In this document: one piece after another, positions 9,455-19,136 of the stretch
Layout of the letters: each line of letters opens with the position of its first letter
How positions within the stretch are numbered: position 1 is the stretch's first letter
Assembly: GCA_903897925.1 (NCBI GenBank)
Contig: CAIUDG010000049.1
Coordinates: forward strand, 1 to 41,790
Reading direction: 5' to 3'
DNA: 41,790 nt
Source: an uncultured beta proteobacterium
GTDB lineage: Bacteria > Pseudomonadota > Gammaproteobacteria > Burkholderiales > Burkholderiaceae_C
Program-made: the position numbers and the translations under genes
Notes under the pieces: model-generated
What the model saw: the letters and a program-made list of their open reading frames with translations, nothing else
The model's database searches: none
What the model was told of the DNA's origin: nothing

Positions 9455-10543
9455 TCAATGCATGAGTTGTTCAAACGAAAAGTTATAGCGCCTAATTTCC
9501 GGATTCAGGGCCTTGCTGTACTTGCGAAAGTTGGTCTTGCTAGTGCCATTGCCAAAGCGTGCCAGGTAACGGTCCGCGCTCTTTGCGTCGAATAGCATGA
9601 ACATTGGACGGTCAAGCTCCAGCCCCTCATCGGCGAAATCGCGTCCGTTGGCGTAGTCATAAATCATGACCAATGCCCAGGCGCCGGTAATGAAGTGCCC
9701 ACCGGCCAGAGCAGTCAATCGACCGGATTTGACGGCTTCCATCGCCTCGCGGGAGGTATTTACGCCACTGAACCAGGCGTCTCGACCGGGCTTGCCACCA
9801 CGCTTCTCCCAGCTTTGCATGGCGCCAAACGCCATCTGGTCACTTCCTGACCAAATCAATCGCGCGAATGGGTAACGGTCAAACAATACATCGCTTTGCT
9901 CTGCGGCTTTTTCTCGTCGCCAGTCAGCAAATACCATTTGGTCAAGCACCACATCACCGGCTTCGCTTACCGCACGCTGCATTCCTTCATCGCGCTCCAC
10001 GGAAACGGTGGTGGAGCGGTCGCCAGCAATGGCCAGCAGGTGCAATTTTCCATCAGGTCCTTGCGCCTTGGCAGAACGGCCCTTTGCAATAAGACTTTTG
10101 GCGGTCATATATCCCGCATCGGCCGCGTGCGGCTGCAGCGAGCCAATCCAGTTGGTGTAACGCTGGCGCGGCATACCTACTTCCTGCCGCGCCGCAGCAC
10201 TGGGCGGACTGAATGCAAAAAAGCAGCGGATACCACTGCCTTGAAGGAGACTCAGCTGTTTCGGCCCAAGGTCGTAATCGTTGGTCAAAATAATGTAGTC
10301 AGGTCGATCTTCCTTTGGGCGACTGGCAATTTCCTGAACTACAGCCAACATTTTCGGGTGATCCCGTTCCACGAAACGCATCTCCAGTGAAATACCCAGG
10401 CTGTTCGCTGCTTGTTTCATAGTGTCTGCAACTATCGACCAATAGGCTTCGTCGGATTTGCCGGGATTGATGAATGCTACCGACAGGGCGAAAGCGGGCG
10501 TCGCCAGCAGTAAACCGGCAAAAATGGAAATCCAACGAATCAT
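9455..10543 (-). CDS. RbsB/LacI-type periplasmic sugar-binding-like protein
   Basis: A 362-residue exported protein. The ATG at 10543 was chosen because MIRWISIFAGLLLATPAFA is a classic signal peptide cut before LSVAFINPG; the longer frame back to 10729 would bury it. The mature part follows the type-1 periplasmic binding fold: an N-terminal strand VAFINPGKSDEAYWSIV, DYIILTNDYDLG, IAGDRSTTVSVERDEGMQRAV, and the hinge/second lobe with IWSGSDQMAFGAMQSWEKRG and GGHFITGAWALVMIYDYANG. Such proteins bind sugars, AI-2 or similar small ligands. No ABC permease or ATPase gene is adjacent. Instead the next gene, 15 nt downstream, encodes a membrane GGDEF-EAL sensor, so a role as a ligand-sensing partner is more likely than transport. 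The ligand is unknown. Confidence 0.88.
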   Translation of the reverse strand: MIRWISIFAGLLLATPAFALSVAFINPGKSDEAYWSIVADTMKQAANSLGISLEMRFVERDHPKMLAVVQEIASRPKEDRPDYIILTNDYDLGPKQLSLLQGSGIRCFFAFSPPSAAARQEVGMPRQRYTNWIGSLQPHAADAGYMTAKSLIAKGRSAKAQGPDGKLHLLAIAGDRSTTVSVERDEGMQRAVSEAGDVVLDQMVFADWRREKAAEQSDVLFDRYPFARLIWSGSDQMAFGAMQSWEKRGGKPGRDAWFSGVNTSREAMEAVKSGRLTALAGGHFITGAWALVMIYDYANGRDFADEGLELDRPMFMLFDAKSADRYLARFGNGTSKTNFRKYSKALNPEIRRYNFSFEQLMH

Positions 10544-10710
10544 CTTTTTCTCTAGTGCGCCCATAGGATAGAGCATGACACATGCATCTGCAACTATTTG
10601 TTCTGCCATGTTATGGCAGCCGGATGACGGAATAAAAACTATTTCTTCCGTGTAATGGCGCGCACAGCCGCAACTATTTTTCTCATTGTGTACCAATGCT
10701 ATATGGTTGA

Positions 10711-11140
10711 CTAGCCCACTACGGCACAATTTCGTCCGGCGTGTTTGGCACCCTACAAGCGCGAGCCTGCCCGTCTGAATACCTGGTTCAACTCACCGTG
10801 CGGCTGTTCGCAGTATTCGCCGCCGATGGAAATGGTAACGATGTTCCAGTCAGCATTTATAGCGTGTGGTATCGACAGCTTGCATACAGGCTCAACGATA
10901 TGACTGGCCAAGTTTTCAAGCTTTTCATCTATATTATGGGGGACATGTCCACCGTTATGTGGCTTCAAGTGCGCGGATTCTATTGGCAGACTCAAAGCCG
11001 TTCATGACCGGCATTTCAATGTCCATTAATATTAAATCGGGGGCGGCTGTTTCAAATTTTTCAACAGCAACTTTTCCGTTTTCCGCGTATGCACCCTCAT
11101 ACCCATAGCGTGATAATCGCGCGGTCAGGAGTTGAATCAT
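10711..11140 (-). pseudogene. Decayed REC-GGDEF response regulator gene
   Basis: Two fragments of a PleD/WspR-like regulator lie in order on the minus strand. From 11140 to 10955 the frame encodes the middle of a receiver domain: MIQLLTARLSRYGYEGAYAE, then PDLILMDIEMPVMNGFE with the phospho-acceptor aspartate, ending at a TAA. From about 10930 another frame encodes the end of a GGDEF domain: LSIPHAINADWNIVTISIGG, then FRRAGSRL-stop-GAKHAGRNCAVVG. The intact equivalent would read RADxxLYxAKxxGRN, so a Tyr codon has become TAG (10753-10755) and the Asp has become Gly. Translation would end at TAG 10711-10713. The N-terminal strand of REC and the whole GGDEF core are missing, so there was an internal deletion, a frameshift and a nonsense change. 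It sits between two intact c-di-GMP operons on the same strand. Confidence 0.8.
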
Positions 11141-11253
11141 AGAGCGATCTCACTCCATGCATACACAATGCGCTATCGATGCAGTGCTGTCATGCAGGCG
11201 ATGAATATCGAGCAGGTGCCATGGCTGAGTCCTGCCTTGTAGTATTCCCTAGT

Positions 11254-11269
11254 ACAACGATATCATTGT
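11254..11269. promoter_or_regulatory. Near-perfect 16-bp palindrome
   Basis: ACAACGATATCATTGT is a 16-bp dyad centred on GATATC with one mismatched pair. It lies about 40 bp past the stop of the REC-REC-GGDEF-EAL gene and upstream of the decayed REC-GGDEF gene. It could be an old operator for that gene, or chance. No protein can be assigned to it. Confidence 0.2.
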
Positions 11270-11308
11270 TTGTGAACTCGACCGATGCCAGGCGTTTGCT
11301 TACGCGGT

Positions 11309-13864
11309 TTACGCACCAAAGCTATCCGCATGGATGGTGACCGGTTTGAAGCCAAGCATGAACTGCGTCATATCCACGGCCGAAATCGGTCTGCTTACCA
11401 GATAGCCTTGCATGCTGTCGCAGCCGAGCGCGTGCAGATGACGTGCCTGATCGGGTGTCTCCACACCTTCGCCAATGATTTCTAGACCCAGGCTGTGGCC
11501 CAAGGCGATGACGGCCTTGACTATTGCCGCGTTATTGGCATTTGTGGTCATGTCACGCACAAAGGCGATGTCAATTTTCAGCTTGTCAACTTCCAATTGC
11601 TGCAGATAGGCCAGAGAAGAATAGCCGGTGCCGAAATCATCAATCGAAAGTTGAACGCCTAATGCTTTTAGTGCGGCCACTGTTGCCAATGACTGGTCGC
11701 GGTCCAGCATCACACTGCTCTCGGTAATTTCAAGCTCCAACATGCCCGGGGGAATACCCGTTTCTTGCAGTGCTTCCTGTACTGACTTCACCAGGTCTCC
11801 TCGGCTTAGCTGCACGGCTGATACATTCACCGCAACGTGGCGCGGTGTCAATCCTGAGTCAGTCCACTGCTTTATTTGCCTACAGGCAGTACGCAACACC
11901 CAGTCGCCCAAAATTACGACGAAACCAGTCTCTTCGGCCAAGGGTATAAATTCATTCGGCGGAATCAGTCCGTGCTCGCCATGTTGCCACCGTACCAATG
12001 CTTCCAGCCCGACAATTTCACCGCTGCTGAGGTCAACCTGGGGCTGGTAATAGAGCCGCAACTCCTGGCGCTCGACGGACTGGCGCAGCGCTGCTTCGAG
12101 TGTCAGACGTGCTTTGGAGCGTCCCATCATCTCCGCGGAGAAAAACCGCAACATGCCGCGGCCACGCAATTTGGCTTGGTGCAAAGCCGCTGCGGCATTG
12201 CTTTGCAGCGACTCCGCATCGTGCCCGTCGGCGGGGAATACGGAAATACCGATGCTTGCACCGACGTATATGCTGCCGTCGTTCAGACGAAATGGGCCGC
12301 CCATGGCATCTATCATGCGTTGCGCTACCAAGTCAACGGAGGGTAAGTTTTCACCCTGGTGAAAAATGATATTGAATTCATCGCCACTGATGCGGGAAAT
12401 TGCATCCGGGTCGGGGAGCAGGGCGCGCAGGCGCTGACTGGCTTCAAGCAATAGCCGGTCACCCTGGCTATGTCCCAGGCTTTCATTGATGGTTTTGAAG
12501 TTGTCCAGATTAACAACCAAGAGGGCAAATTGGCTTTTTTTGCGCTCTGCGCTTTGTACGGTGCGGTTCAATAGTTCGCGAAATAGCGCGCGATTGGGAA
12601 AGCCCGTGAGTGGGTCGCGGTTAATGTAGAACTCTAGACGTTGCTCCGCTTCATGGCGCTTGGAAATATTCCGGTGTGATCCGCGTTGTCCCAATGAGCG
12701 CCCGTTCTTGTCCAGCACGGTATTGGATACATGCTCAATCCAGCGCTCACTGCCGTCCTTCGCCTTGATGCGAAAAATCAGCAGGTTTGACGCTGCACCG
12801 GCAGCGCCTGGGCCATATTGTTGCCAAGCAGCCAGATCATCCGGGTGGATGATTTTGGCCATCAGATCGACGTCGGAGAAAAAATCTTCCGGTGCATAAC
12901 CTGACTCCTGCAAGCAGGCCGGCGACACATAGAGATAGCTGCCATCGGGGGCCATCCAATATTCCCAATTGGGCGAGTAGTCTGCCAGGATGCGGTACTT
13001 CTCCTCACTCTGATTCAGCAGCGCGGTGCGCTGTGCCACCAACTGCTCCAGCGACAGACGCAGGCGCGTCAACTCCAAGTGGGTGCGCACACGGGCGCGT
13101 ACCTCGTCAATGTCGAAGGGTTTGGTAATAAAGTCCGCTGCGCCAAGGTCGAAGCCCTTTACTTTTTGCTCGGCTGTATCCACCACGGTGATAAAAATTA
13201 CCGGAATGCCATTGCCTGCCGCCGTGGCCTTGATGCGTTTGCAAACTTCATAGCCATCCATTCCTGGCATCACTATGTCCAGCAGCACCAGGTCCGGCGG
13301 TGTGGCCCCCTGCACCAGTTCCAGTGCCTTCGGTCCCGAATTGGCGACCATGATGCGGTATTCGTCCTTCAAGGCATCCAGCAATTCGTGGATATTTTCC
13401 GGTACATCGTCCACCACCAGAAGGGAGGCGCGTCGTTCTGGTGGGTGACTGACATCGAAATGCAGCGGCGGCTTGCGGTGGCGTTGCAACTCCAGCTGGA
13501 TGCGTACGCGCAACTGCAGCAGATCCGGGTTGACCGGTTTGCTAATGTAGTCGGCTACGCCCATAGCCAAGCCGCGCGCCTCATCGGCAGCGTCGGCCAG
13601 CGCGGTGACAAATATGACTGGAATGTCGGCCGTGTTTGAATCCGCTTTCAGGTGGGCCAGAACGGAGTAGCCGTCCATGCCCGGCATTTTGATGTCCAGC
13701 AAAATCAGATCTGGCTGGGGCTTTCGCCGCGCCAACTCGAGTGCTTTTTCGCCCGTGTTGGCTGCCAGAATAGCGTAGTCATCACGCAGGATATTCATCA
13801 AGGCATGAAGGTTCTCATTGACATCGTCAACCAGGAGAATGGACGTGCGGGGGCTTGAACTCAT
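11309..13864 (-). CDS. REC-REC-PAS-SGDEF-EAL response regulator (probable c-di-GMP phosphodiesterase)
   Basis: An 851-residue soluble protein. Two complete receiver domains are present (about 7-125 and 146-263), with acidic pairs LVDDVNEN and VVDDVPEN, phospho-acceptors D57 and D196, and SKP/TKP lysines. A PAS domain follows (about 285-405). The GGDEF domain is degenerate: SGDEF at 493-497, and the inhibitory RxxD is replaced by PDPD. The EAL domain is intact (E621-[16 protein letters not shown]), so hydrolysis of c-di-GMP is the likely output. The SGDEF domain may bind GTP and regulate, as in known GGDEF-EAL hybrids. The gene starts 12 nt after the stop of a hybrid histidine kinase gene with an HPt domain, which is the obvious phosphodonor. 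Two receivers in tandem would allow graded or dual input. Confidence 0.93.
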   Translation of the reverse strand: MSSSPRTSILLVDDVNENLHALMNILRDDYAILAANTGEKALELARRKPQPDLILLDIKMPGMDGYSVLAHLKADSNTADIPVIFVTALADAADEARGLAMGVADYISKPVNPDLLQLRVRIQLELQRHRKPPLHFDVSHPPERRASLLVVDDVPENIHELLDALKDEYRIMVANSGPKALELVQGATPPDLVLLDIVMPGMDGYEVCKRIKATAAGNGIPVIFITVVDTAEQKVKGFDLGAADFITKPFDIDEVRARVRTHLELTRLRLSLEQLVAQRTALLNQSEEKYRILADYSPNWEYWMAPDGSYLYVSPACLQESGYAPEDFFSDVDLMAKIIHPDDLAAWQQYGPGAAGAASNLLIFRIKAKDGSERWIEHVSNTVLDKNGRSLGQRGSHRNISKRHEAEQRLEFYINRDPLTGFPNRALFRELLNRTVQSAERKKSQFALLVVNLDNFKTINESLGHSQGDRLLLEASQRLRALLPDPDAISRISGDEFNIIFHQGENLPSVDLVAQRMIDAMGGPFRLNDGSIYVGASIGISVFPADGHDAESLQSNAAAALHQAKLRGRGMLRFFSAEMMGRSKARLTLEAALRQSVERQELRLYYQPQVDLSSGEIVGLEALVRWQHGEHGLIPPNEFIPLAEETGFVVILGDWVLRTACRQIKQWTDSGLTPRHVAVNVSAVQLSRGDLVKSVQEALQETGIPPGMLELEITESSVMLDRDQSLATVAALKALGVQLSIDDFGTGYSSLAYLQQLEVDKLKIDIAFVRDMTTNANNAAIVKAVIALGHSLGLEIIGEGVETPDQARHLHALGCDSMQGYLVSRPISAVDMTQFMLGFKPVTIHADSFGA

Positions 13865-13876
13865 AGTTGGAAAGAC

Positions 13877-16800
13877 TCAGCTGGTCTCCATGCGGTGTTG
13901 CAATTGTGTGAGCAGTGTTTGCGCTGCGTCAATCTCAAACATGTCTACCTTGCTGGCGATGGCAGCCACGTCCACCTGTAACGGTGTGCCGCTGACGCCA
14001 GCCAGCAATTGGCCCAGTATCTTTTCGGCGCTACCCAAGTCGTAGTTCAGTGCCTGTTTGAGTCCTTCCAGGTGCTCGCGCAGCTGGTTGGCATCCAGCG
14101 TGCCGGCAGCTATCTGCGCCGGTTTGCCTGGGGTTCCTAATGTGGCAATGTCCTTCAGTACCTGTTGTAGCAGGTGCTGCATTGCCTCCAGCGCAGCGCC
14201 GGCCAGCGCGGGGTTCTTTTTGATCTGGGTGTCCACCACGCCAATTAGGCGATACAAAGCATACGCCCCGATGTTTCCGGTAACCCCCTTGAGCAGGTGG
14301 CAAAAATCACTGGCCTGGGTCGTGTCTTGCGCTTCGATGAGTCGCCGCAACTTGTTCACGGCATCGGCATAGTTTTCGCTGAAGCGGCGCAACTGCCGGC
14401 GATAGGCATCGGCTTTGCCACCTATTCGGCGCACGCCTTCCACTGCGTCCAGGCTGGATAAGGCCAGCAAATCGGGTGGCAGGTCGGCACTCGCAAGGCC
14501 GGGCCTGGCGCTATTTGTCCGGTCTGCAGGCAGCTGAATCCACTTTGCTAATACCGCCATCAGGTGCGCTGGTTCGACTGGTTTGCTCACGTGGTCGTTC
14601 ATGCCTGCTTCCCGGCTCCGGTGCGCATCCTGGGGCATCGCCAATGCTGTCATAGCGATAATGGGAAGGCTTGCAAAGCGCGCGCCTTGGGGGGACTTGG
14701 CCAAATTGCGAATCTCGCGTGCGGCTTGCAGTCCGTCCATCACTGGCATTTGCAGATCCATCAACACCGCATCAAGGTCGTGCCGCTGCACCTGCTCCAG
14801 CGCTTCTTGTCCGTTGGCTGCTTCGATGACTTCAATGCCTTCGCCACGCAGCAACTCGGTGGCGAACTCCCGGTTAATGTCGTTGTCTTCCACCAATAAC
14901 AGGCGGGCACCAGCAAGTGCGCTATGCGCACTTGCATGGGCCGAGGACGCTTGTTTGAGGTTGCCGGCCAAAAGGCGCCCACGCCCCATTACCGACAGCA
15001 CTGTGTCCAACAAGGTTGACGGTGAAACCGGTTTGGTGAGAAAGCCGTCCACCTGGGCCTGCTCTGCCAGTTTGATGACATCTTCGTGGCCGTAGGCGGT
15101 CACCATTACCACCTTGGGTTGCTGAACCAGGTCCGTCTCCGCGTGGATGCGTTGGATGGCTTCGTCGCCGTTCATTCCAGGCATGCGCCAGTCCATTAGC
15201 ACCAGATCAAATGGATGTGCGGCGGCGTTTTTCAGACTGGTCAGCGCGGCCGGCCCGCTGTTGGCCGTGCTGGCATCGACATGAAAGTAGCGCAGGGTTT
15301 CGGCCATGATTTCGCGCGACGCTTCGTTGTCATCGACAACCAGTACGCGCAGGCCTTTGAGCAGAGGTCCGGCCTGTTCCATCAACGCCAATTGATGCGC
15401 CCGGTTGTGCTTGGACAGTTGAAGTTGCGCGGTAAAGCAGATGGTCGTGCCCTTGCCGGGTTGCGAGTCTTCAATCCAAATGCGTCCACCCATCAGTTCC
15501 ACCAGGTTTTTGCAAATGACCAAGCCCAGCCCGGTCCCGCCAAAGCGGCGTGTGGTGGACTGGTCGGCTTGGGTGAATTTCTGAAACAGCGTGTCCTGCA
15601 GCTCCGGCGCAATGCCAATGCCACTGTCACGCACATAGACTTGCAAGCCCAGTTCCGTTTCCGTGCGCGCAGTGCATTGAAAACCTAGCTCGACCTGGCC
15701 TTGTTCCGTAAACTTGACCGCGTTGCCACACAAGTTAAGTAGCACCTGCCCCAGGCGCAAAGGGTCGCCGATCAAGAACGGCGGGAGCGAGCCGTCATAG
15801 CGAATCAGAAATTCGATGCCTTTTTGTTCTGCCTGGTAGCCGATGGCATCGGTGAGCTGTTCCAGCACCGCGTCCAGACCGAATTCGATGCGCTCCAACT
15901 CAATTTTTCCGGCTTCAATTTTGGAAATATCCAGAATGTCGTTGATGATGCCCAGCAATGCGTGCGCGGCCCCCTGTGCTTTGGACAGATAGTTGTGCTG
16001 GGTGGGCGAAACCTCGGTCTTGAGAACCAAGTAGAGCATCCCCAGAATGGCATTCATGGGGGTGCGGATTTCATGGCTCATGTTGGCCAGAAATTCGGAT
16101 TTGGCGTGCGTGGCTTGTTCTGCTGTTTCTTTTGCCTGCTTGAGTTCTTGCGTGCGCTCGGTGACTATGGTCTCCAGATTTTTGTTCAGGTCGGCCAAAT
16201 CTTGCATGGAAGCCGCCAGCTGCGTGCGGCTTTCGTTGAATGCCTTGACCAGTTCTCCCAGTTCGTCTTGGTAGGGATAGCTGACGGGCTCCGCCTGCAA
16301 GTTGCGGCGCTGGAAGCGCCAACTACTGACCGCCCTGGCGACCTGCGTTACAGAATCCGACAGGCGATAGCGAATCACCCAGGAAAAAATCAGCCATAAC
16401 GCAGTGGTGACAATCAGCGAGTTAACCAAGGTCACCAGGACGATGGTTTTTGAGCGCTCCCAGACTACGTCACGGCTGGAGTACATCTGGAGGTATCCCA
16501 CCAGCTGGCTGTCTTTGCGTGGGGACGTGTAGTTAAGCGCCACGCTGGTTTGGTTGAATGCGTCTGACAGCGAATTGGCCACACGCGCATCGCCTTTGGG
16601 AAGCTCTCCATCAATGGCCGTGAGTTCGCCGCTGACGGAAGTGATTTTTACGCCAGTAACGATGGCGTTTTGTCGAATTCCGCGTGCTACCGAGCGCAGA
16701 CCCGGTGCATCGAGCTCCCACACGGACATCGTGGCAGCGGGCGCCACCGTCTGCCCCAAGGTGCGCAAATCGCTTTGTATGTCCCGGTTGACGCTGACGA

Positions 16801-16933
16801 GCTGAATTCCAAGCTGGACAATCACCATGCACAGGGCGACCAGTAAATACCAGGGGAATATCGCGTACAGCAGACGCTTAGTGAGCGTTTGGGTAGACAT
16901 CATGTGGGCCCATGGTGTTTGAAGATGCGCCAC
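13877..16933 (-). CDS. Hybrid histidine kinase: periplasmic sensor-HisKA-HATPase-REC-REC-HPt
   Basis: A 1018-residue membrane kinase if the GTG at 16933 is used; this GTG directly abuts the stop of the preceding gene. An ATG at 16903 is an alternative, and neither has a strong ribosome-binding site. Membrane segments at ~21-46 and ~163-187 enclose a ~115-residue periplasmic domain ([16 protein letters not shown]). HisKA has H287 in [14 protein letters not shown], and the ATPase has NAVKFTE, DSGIGIA and [10 protein letters not shown]. Receivers have D581 ([12 protein letters not shown]) and D726 ([12 protein letters not shown]). HPt has H879 ([13 protein letters not shown]). This is a full BarA/ArcB-like phosphorelay in one chain. 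Its neighbours are a periplasmic binding protein (upstream, probable input partner) and a REC-REC-EAL regulator (downstream, probable output). Confidence 0.95.
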   Translation of the reverse strand: MAHLQTPWAHMMSTQTLTKRLLYAIFPWYLLVALCMVIVQLGIQLVSVNRDIQSDLRTLGQTVAPAATMSVWELDAPGLRSVARGIRQNAIVTGVKITSVSGELTAIDGELPKGDARVANSLSDAFNQTSVALNYTSPRKDSQLVGYLQMYSSRDVVWERSKTIVLVTLVNSLIVTTALWLIFSWVIRYRLSDSVTQVARAVSSWRFQRRNLQAEPVSYPYQDELGELVKAFNESRTQLAASMQDLADLNKNLETIVTERTQELKQAKETAEQATHAKSEFLANMSHEIRTPMNAILGMLYLVLKTEVSPTQHNYLSKAQGAAHALLGIINDILDISKIEAGKIELERIEFGLDAVLEQLTDAIGYQAEQKGIEFLIRYDGSLPPFLIGDPLRLGQVLLNLCGNAVKFTEQGQVELGFQCTARTETELGLQVYVRDSGIGIAPELQDTLFQKFTQADQSTTRRFGGTGLGLVICKNLVELMGGRIWIEDSQPGKGTTICFTAQLQLSKHNRAHQLALMEQAGPLLKGLRVLVVDDNEASREIMAETLRYFHVDASTANSGPAALTSLKNAAAHPFDLVLMDWRMPGMNGDEAIQRIHAETDLVQQPKVVMVTAYGHEDVIKLAEQAQVDGFLTKPVSPSTLLDTVLSVMGRGRLLAGNLKQASSAHASAHSALAGARLLLVEDNDINREFATELLRGEGIEVIEAANGQEALEQVQRHDLDAVLMDLQMPVMDGLQAAREIRNLAKSPQGARFASLPIIAMTALAMPQDAHRSREAGMNDHVSKPVEPAHLMAVLAKWIQLPADRTNSARPGLASADLPPDLLALSSLDAVEGVRRIGGKADAYRRQLRRFSENYADAVNKLRRLIEAQDTTQASDFCHLLKGVTGNIGAYALYRLIGVVDTQIKKNPALAGAALEAMQHLLQQVLKDIATLGTPGKPAQIAAGTLDANQLREHLEGLKQALNYDLGSAEKILGQLLAGVSGTPLQVDVAAIASKVDMFEIDAAQTLLTQLQHRMETS

Positions 16934-17890
16934 CTATCGCCACCACCAATGGGTATCTGGTACGGCGTCGCCGGCTGGCAGGTTCGGGTTATTCAGGCGA
17001 ATCACGTGGCGCTTTTCCTTGGCCAGGGCGGCGATTTCTTTGGCGTGGTAGGTCTCGAACAACTTGCGGAAAGAGCCGTCAGCCAATGCCAGCGTCAATC
17101 CACGTTCTATGTGCTGCGCCAGTACCTTGTTGTCTTTTCTTACCCAAAAATAAATCGGAAATGGAAAGTACAACGCTTTGGTTTTCTCCACCGCCAGTTG
17201 GGGGTAGCTCGCCTTGCGTTCTTCCAGTTCCAGCGCCGCCTCATTGAGGCCGCGTGGAAAAGCATCAAAGCGGTTTGCCGCCAGCATGCCGAACAGGTTT
17301 TCGTAACTGGTCGACGTCTCGACGGTGAAGCCGTTAGCGCGCATCACAGATACATCGGCCCACTGGCTGTTCAGCCCAAAGGTGAGCTGCTGGCGCATCG
17401 CCTGGTCATCCAGCTTGGCGATGCGCTGCTGGTCGCTCGAGCGGATGACAAAAATCCGAAACCCCACAATGCCGCGCGAGATGTCAATCCGGATCGGCGC
17501 CATTTGCGACTCGCGTTCCGCGTCGGTACCCAGGGCGATTACGTCGATAGCACCGGCTTGTAGCAACTGCACACCGCGATTTTGCGTAACATCTTCAGCG
17601 TAAGGGCTGAGCCGTGGAGGGGCTGATCCGTCTTGGATATGTGCGAGGGCTAGTTCCAGCAGTTTCCAGCGATATTCATAGATCGGGCCAACCGGAAAAT
17701 AAGTCAGGGCCGTGTCGTTCGCCAGTGCTGGCGTAGTCAAGGCTAATAGTTGTGCGCAAACCAACGCCAGTTTCACCGCCAGTCCCACCGAATACCGCCT
17801 GCACCAAGACCACTGTTCACGGCCAGTCGCCAGCGCTGCCGCCATGCGGATAGACAAGCCTAGAAGCCGAAATTGCGCCCTGGTTCGCAT
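16934..17890 (-). CDS. Periplasmic solute-binding protein, SBP_bac_3-like, probable kinase partner
   Basis: A 318-residue exported protein. The ATG at 17890 follows GGGAAG by eight bases and was preferred over the ATG at 17956. The N-terminal region is basic and long, with a hydrophobic stretch (VGLAVKLALVCAQLLALTTP) and a likely cut after ALA. The mature part resembles family-3 (type-2) binding proteins: LTYFPVGPIYEYRWKLLELA at the start, GVQLLQAGAIDVIALGTDAE, LTFGLNSQWADVSVMRANGF, YENLFGMLAANRFDAFPRG and PFPIYFWVRKDNKVLAQHIE. The C-terminus ends in an unusual aromatic WWWR. No transporter genes are nearby, and the stop codon abuts the start of the hybrid kinase, so I infer that it presents a ligand to the kinase's periplasmic domain. 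The ligand is unknown. Confidence 0.8.
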   Translation of the reverse strand: MRTRAQFRLLGLSIRMAAALATGREQWSWCRRYSVGLAVKLALVCAQLLALTTPALANDTALTYFPVGPIYEYRWKLLELALAHIQDGSAPPRLSPYAEDVTQNRGVQLLQAGAIDVIALGTDAERESQMAPIRIDISRGIVGFRIFVIRSSDQQRIAKLDDQAMRQQLTFGLNSQWADVSVMRANGFTVETSTSYENLFGMLAANRFDAFPRGLNEAALELEERKASYPQLAVEKTKALYFPFPIYFWVRKDNKVLAQHIERGLTLALADGSFRKLFETYHAKEIAALAKEKRHVIRLNNPNLPAGDAVPDTHWWWR

Positions 17891-17930
17891 CGTGAACACT
17901 TCCCTATGGTTTCGGGGATATTTGAACAGG

Positions 17931-17960
17931 TTCCGTGTGAATATTCCAAAATACACGGAA
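17931..17960. promoter_or_regulatory. 8-bp inverted repeat upstream of the binding-protein/kinase operon
   Basis: TTCCGTGT (17931-17938) and ACACGGAA (17953-17960) form a perfect inverted repeat with a 14-bp AT-rich spacer, 41-70 bp before the start of the operon that begins at 17890. The half-sites are about two helical turns apart (22 bp centre to centre), which suits a dimeric DNA-binding protein. In the transcript the same sequence could fold as a hairpin in the leader. The binding protein is not identifiable. Confidence 0.4.
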
Positions 17961-18125
17961 TTTACTTCGTTGTCGGCACCGACGCAGCGTAGCGGCGTTG
18001 GCAGCTAGCGTAGCTGGAATAGCGCTAGTCAAGCGCGGACGCACTGACCAGCGGCTGTGCATGGCCGCCCGCCAATTGGCATAGACTAGGCGGCAGCAGT
18101 TTCCTGCTTTTAGGAGTTCTTCGTC

Positions 18126-18545
18126 ATGAACATAAGTAAAAGCTGCTGGCTCTGTCCCGCCTTGGTCTTGCTGATGCTGGGAACCCTGCCGGCACAGGCA
18201 CAGGTGGTCTACAAGTGCAGCAACGCCAAAGGTGTGGTGGCGTTTTCAGACAAGGAGTGTGCTACCACGGGCGCCAAACTCAACGTAAAAGCACCTGTCG
18301 ATGCCGACATGGTGCAACAAAAGGCAGACCACGACGCCAAGGTCGCCCGTGACCGCGCACTGGCCGAGCAAATTGAAGCCAGTCGCCTGTCCAGCGAGCA
18401 GGCGGGTCGCGCGTTGCAGGACCAGCAGATGCAGGTGAATCGGGCCCAGGCTGATCGCGTGGAACAGGAGCGCAACCAGATCAACTCGACGGTACTCAGC
18501 AGCCCCAATGTGACCCAGCCGGCACCCGTCTTGACTGCGCCCTGA
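18126..18545 (+). CDS. Secreted DUF4124-type protein with coiled coil
   Basis: A 139-residue exported protein, well preceded by AGGAG at about 18112-18116. The signal peptide ends in GTLPAQA before QVVYKC. The next ~30 residues match the DUF4124 pattern: VVYKCSNAKGVVAFSDKEC, with two cysteines probably forming a disulfide. Residues ~55-115 are helical, rich in Gln, Glu, Arg and Ala and likely to form a coiled coil (AEQIEASRLSSEQAGRALQD). The tail is rich in Pro and Thr. DUF4124 proteins are common in Burkholderiales and usually of unknown role. It is convergent with the PilZ gene, with 38 nt between the stops and no obvious terminator. Confidence 0.8.
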   Translation: MNISKSCWLCPALVLLMLGTLPAQAQVVYKCSNAKGVVAFSDKECATTGAKLNVKAPVDADMVQQKADHDAKVARDRALAEQIEASRLSSEQAGRALQDQQMQVNRAQADRVEQERNQINSTVLSSPNVTQPAPVLTAP

Positions 18546-18583
18546 GCTGGCGTTAGGGAGCCGGCTGCACTGGAGCGCGGCGC

Positions 18584-19006
18584 TTACATCTCAGCACAGT
18601 GTTTCGACGGTTCAATCGGGTGCAAAACGCAGCGCAGGACACGGTCCCGGTCGTTCTTGATCATGGCTTCGATCTCCGCCAGGGGCGCATAGCCGCTGAC
18701 AAACTCGAAACCATTGCGAATGACTTCGCCCTCGGGTTTGCTCCATAGCAGGCGGATGTGGCCTTCGGCAAATGGCATTTCCTGTTCGGTGACCAGTTCC
18801 AGCGCATATTCACGGTGCGTTAGCGCTTGTCGGTCATCGGCGACGATTTGCAAGCCCTTGGCACTCATGTCCAACACCAGCGCTGGAATCCCGGTGCTGG
18901 ACGGCTCTGCCTGAAAGGCCTCGGTGCGGGCCGAGACGCTGGCCGGCGTTGCCTGGTGCAGCAAATACTGGGCACGGGTATGAGAACGTTTGTTTGTGGA
19001 GTTCAT
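18584..19006 (-). CDS. PilZ-domain c-di-GMP receptor protein
   Basis: A 140-residue soluble protein. It has the two PilZ c-di-GMP-binding motifs in the right order: RSHTR (R7-x3-R11) and DMSAKG (D46-x-S48-x2-G51), followed by beta strands (GLQIVADDRQ, EYALELVTEQEMPFAEGHIR, GFEFVSGYAP). The ATG at 19006 was chosen because the longer frame from 19087 adds an unrelated basic stretch before the RxxxR motif; its ribosome-binding site is weak. As a stand-alone PilZ protein it would bind c-di-GMP and act on a partner. It fits the c-di-GMP enzymes encoded upstream, though nothing in the sequence links it to one of them. Confidence 0.8.
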   Translation of the reverse strand: MNSTNKRSHTRAQYLLHQATPASVSARTEAFQAEPSSTGIPALVLDMSAKGLQIVADDRQALTHREYALELVTEQEMPFAEGHIRLLWSKPEGEVIRNGFEFVSGYAPLAEIEAMIKNDRDRVLRCVLHPIEPSKHCAEM

Positions 19007-19136
19007 GGCGTAGAAGTCCCGTGGGCTATTCAGGTGCTGGCAGTCAAAGTGCTTTTGTATAGTGCAACGCCGCAGGCGGTGCGCCACGACAGCGCTTTAT
19101 ACGCCATAAATAGCGCTCTGCGCCAGTCGGCACGCC

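Noticed and set aside
9455..10543. Reading the binding proteins as parts of ABC importers
   Set aside because: No permease or ATPase gene lies anywhere in the window, and both binding-protein genes are directly joined to sensor genes instead.
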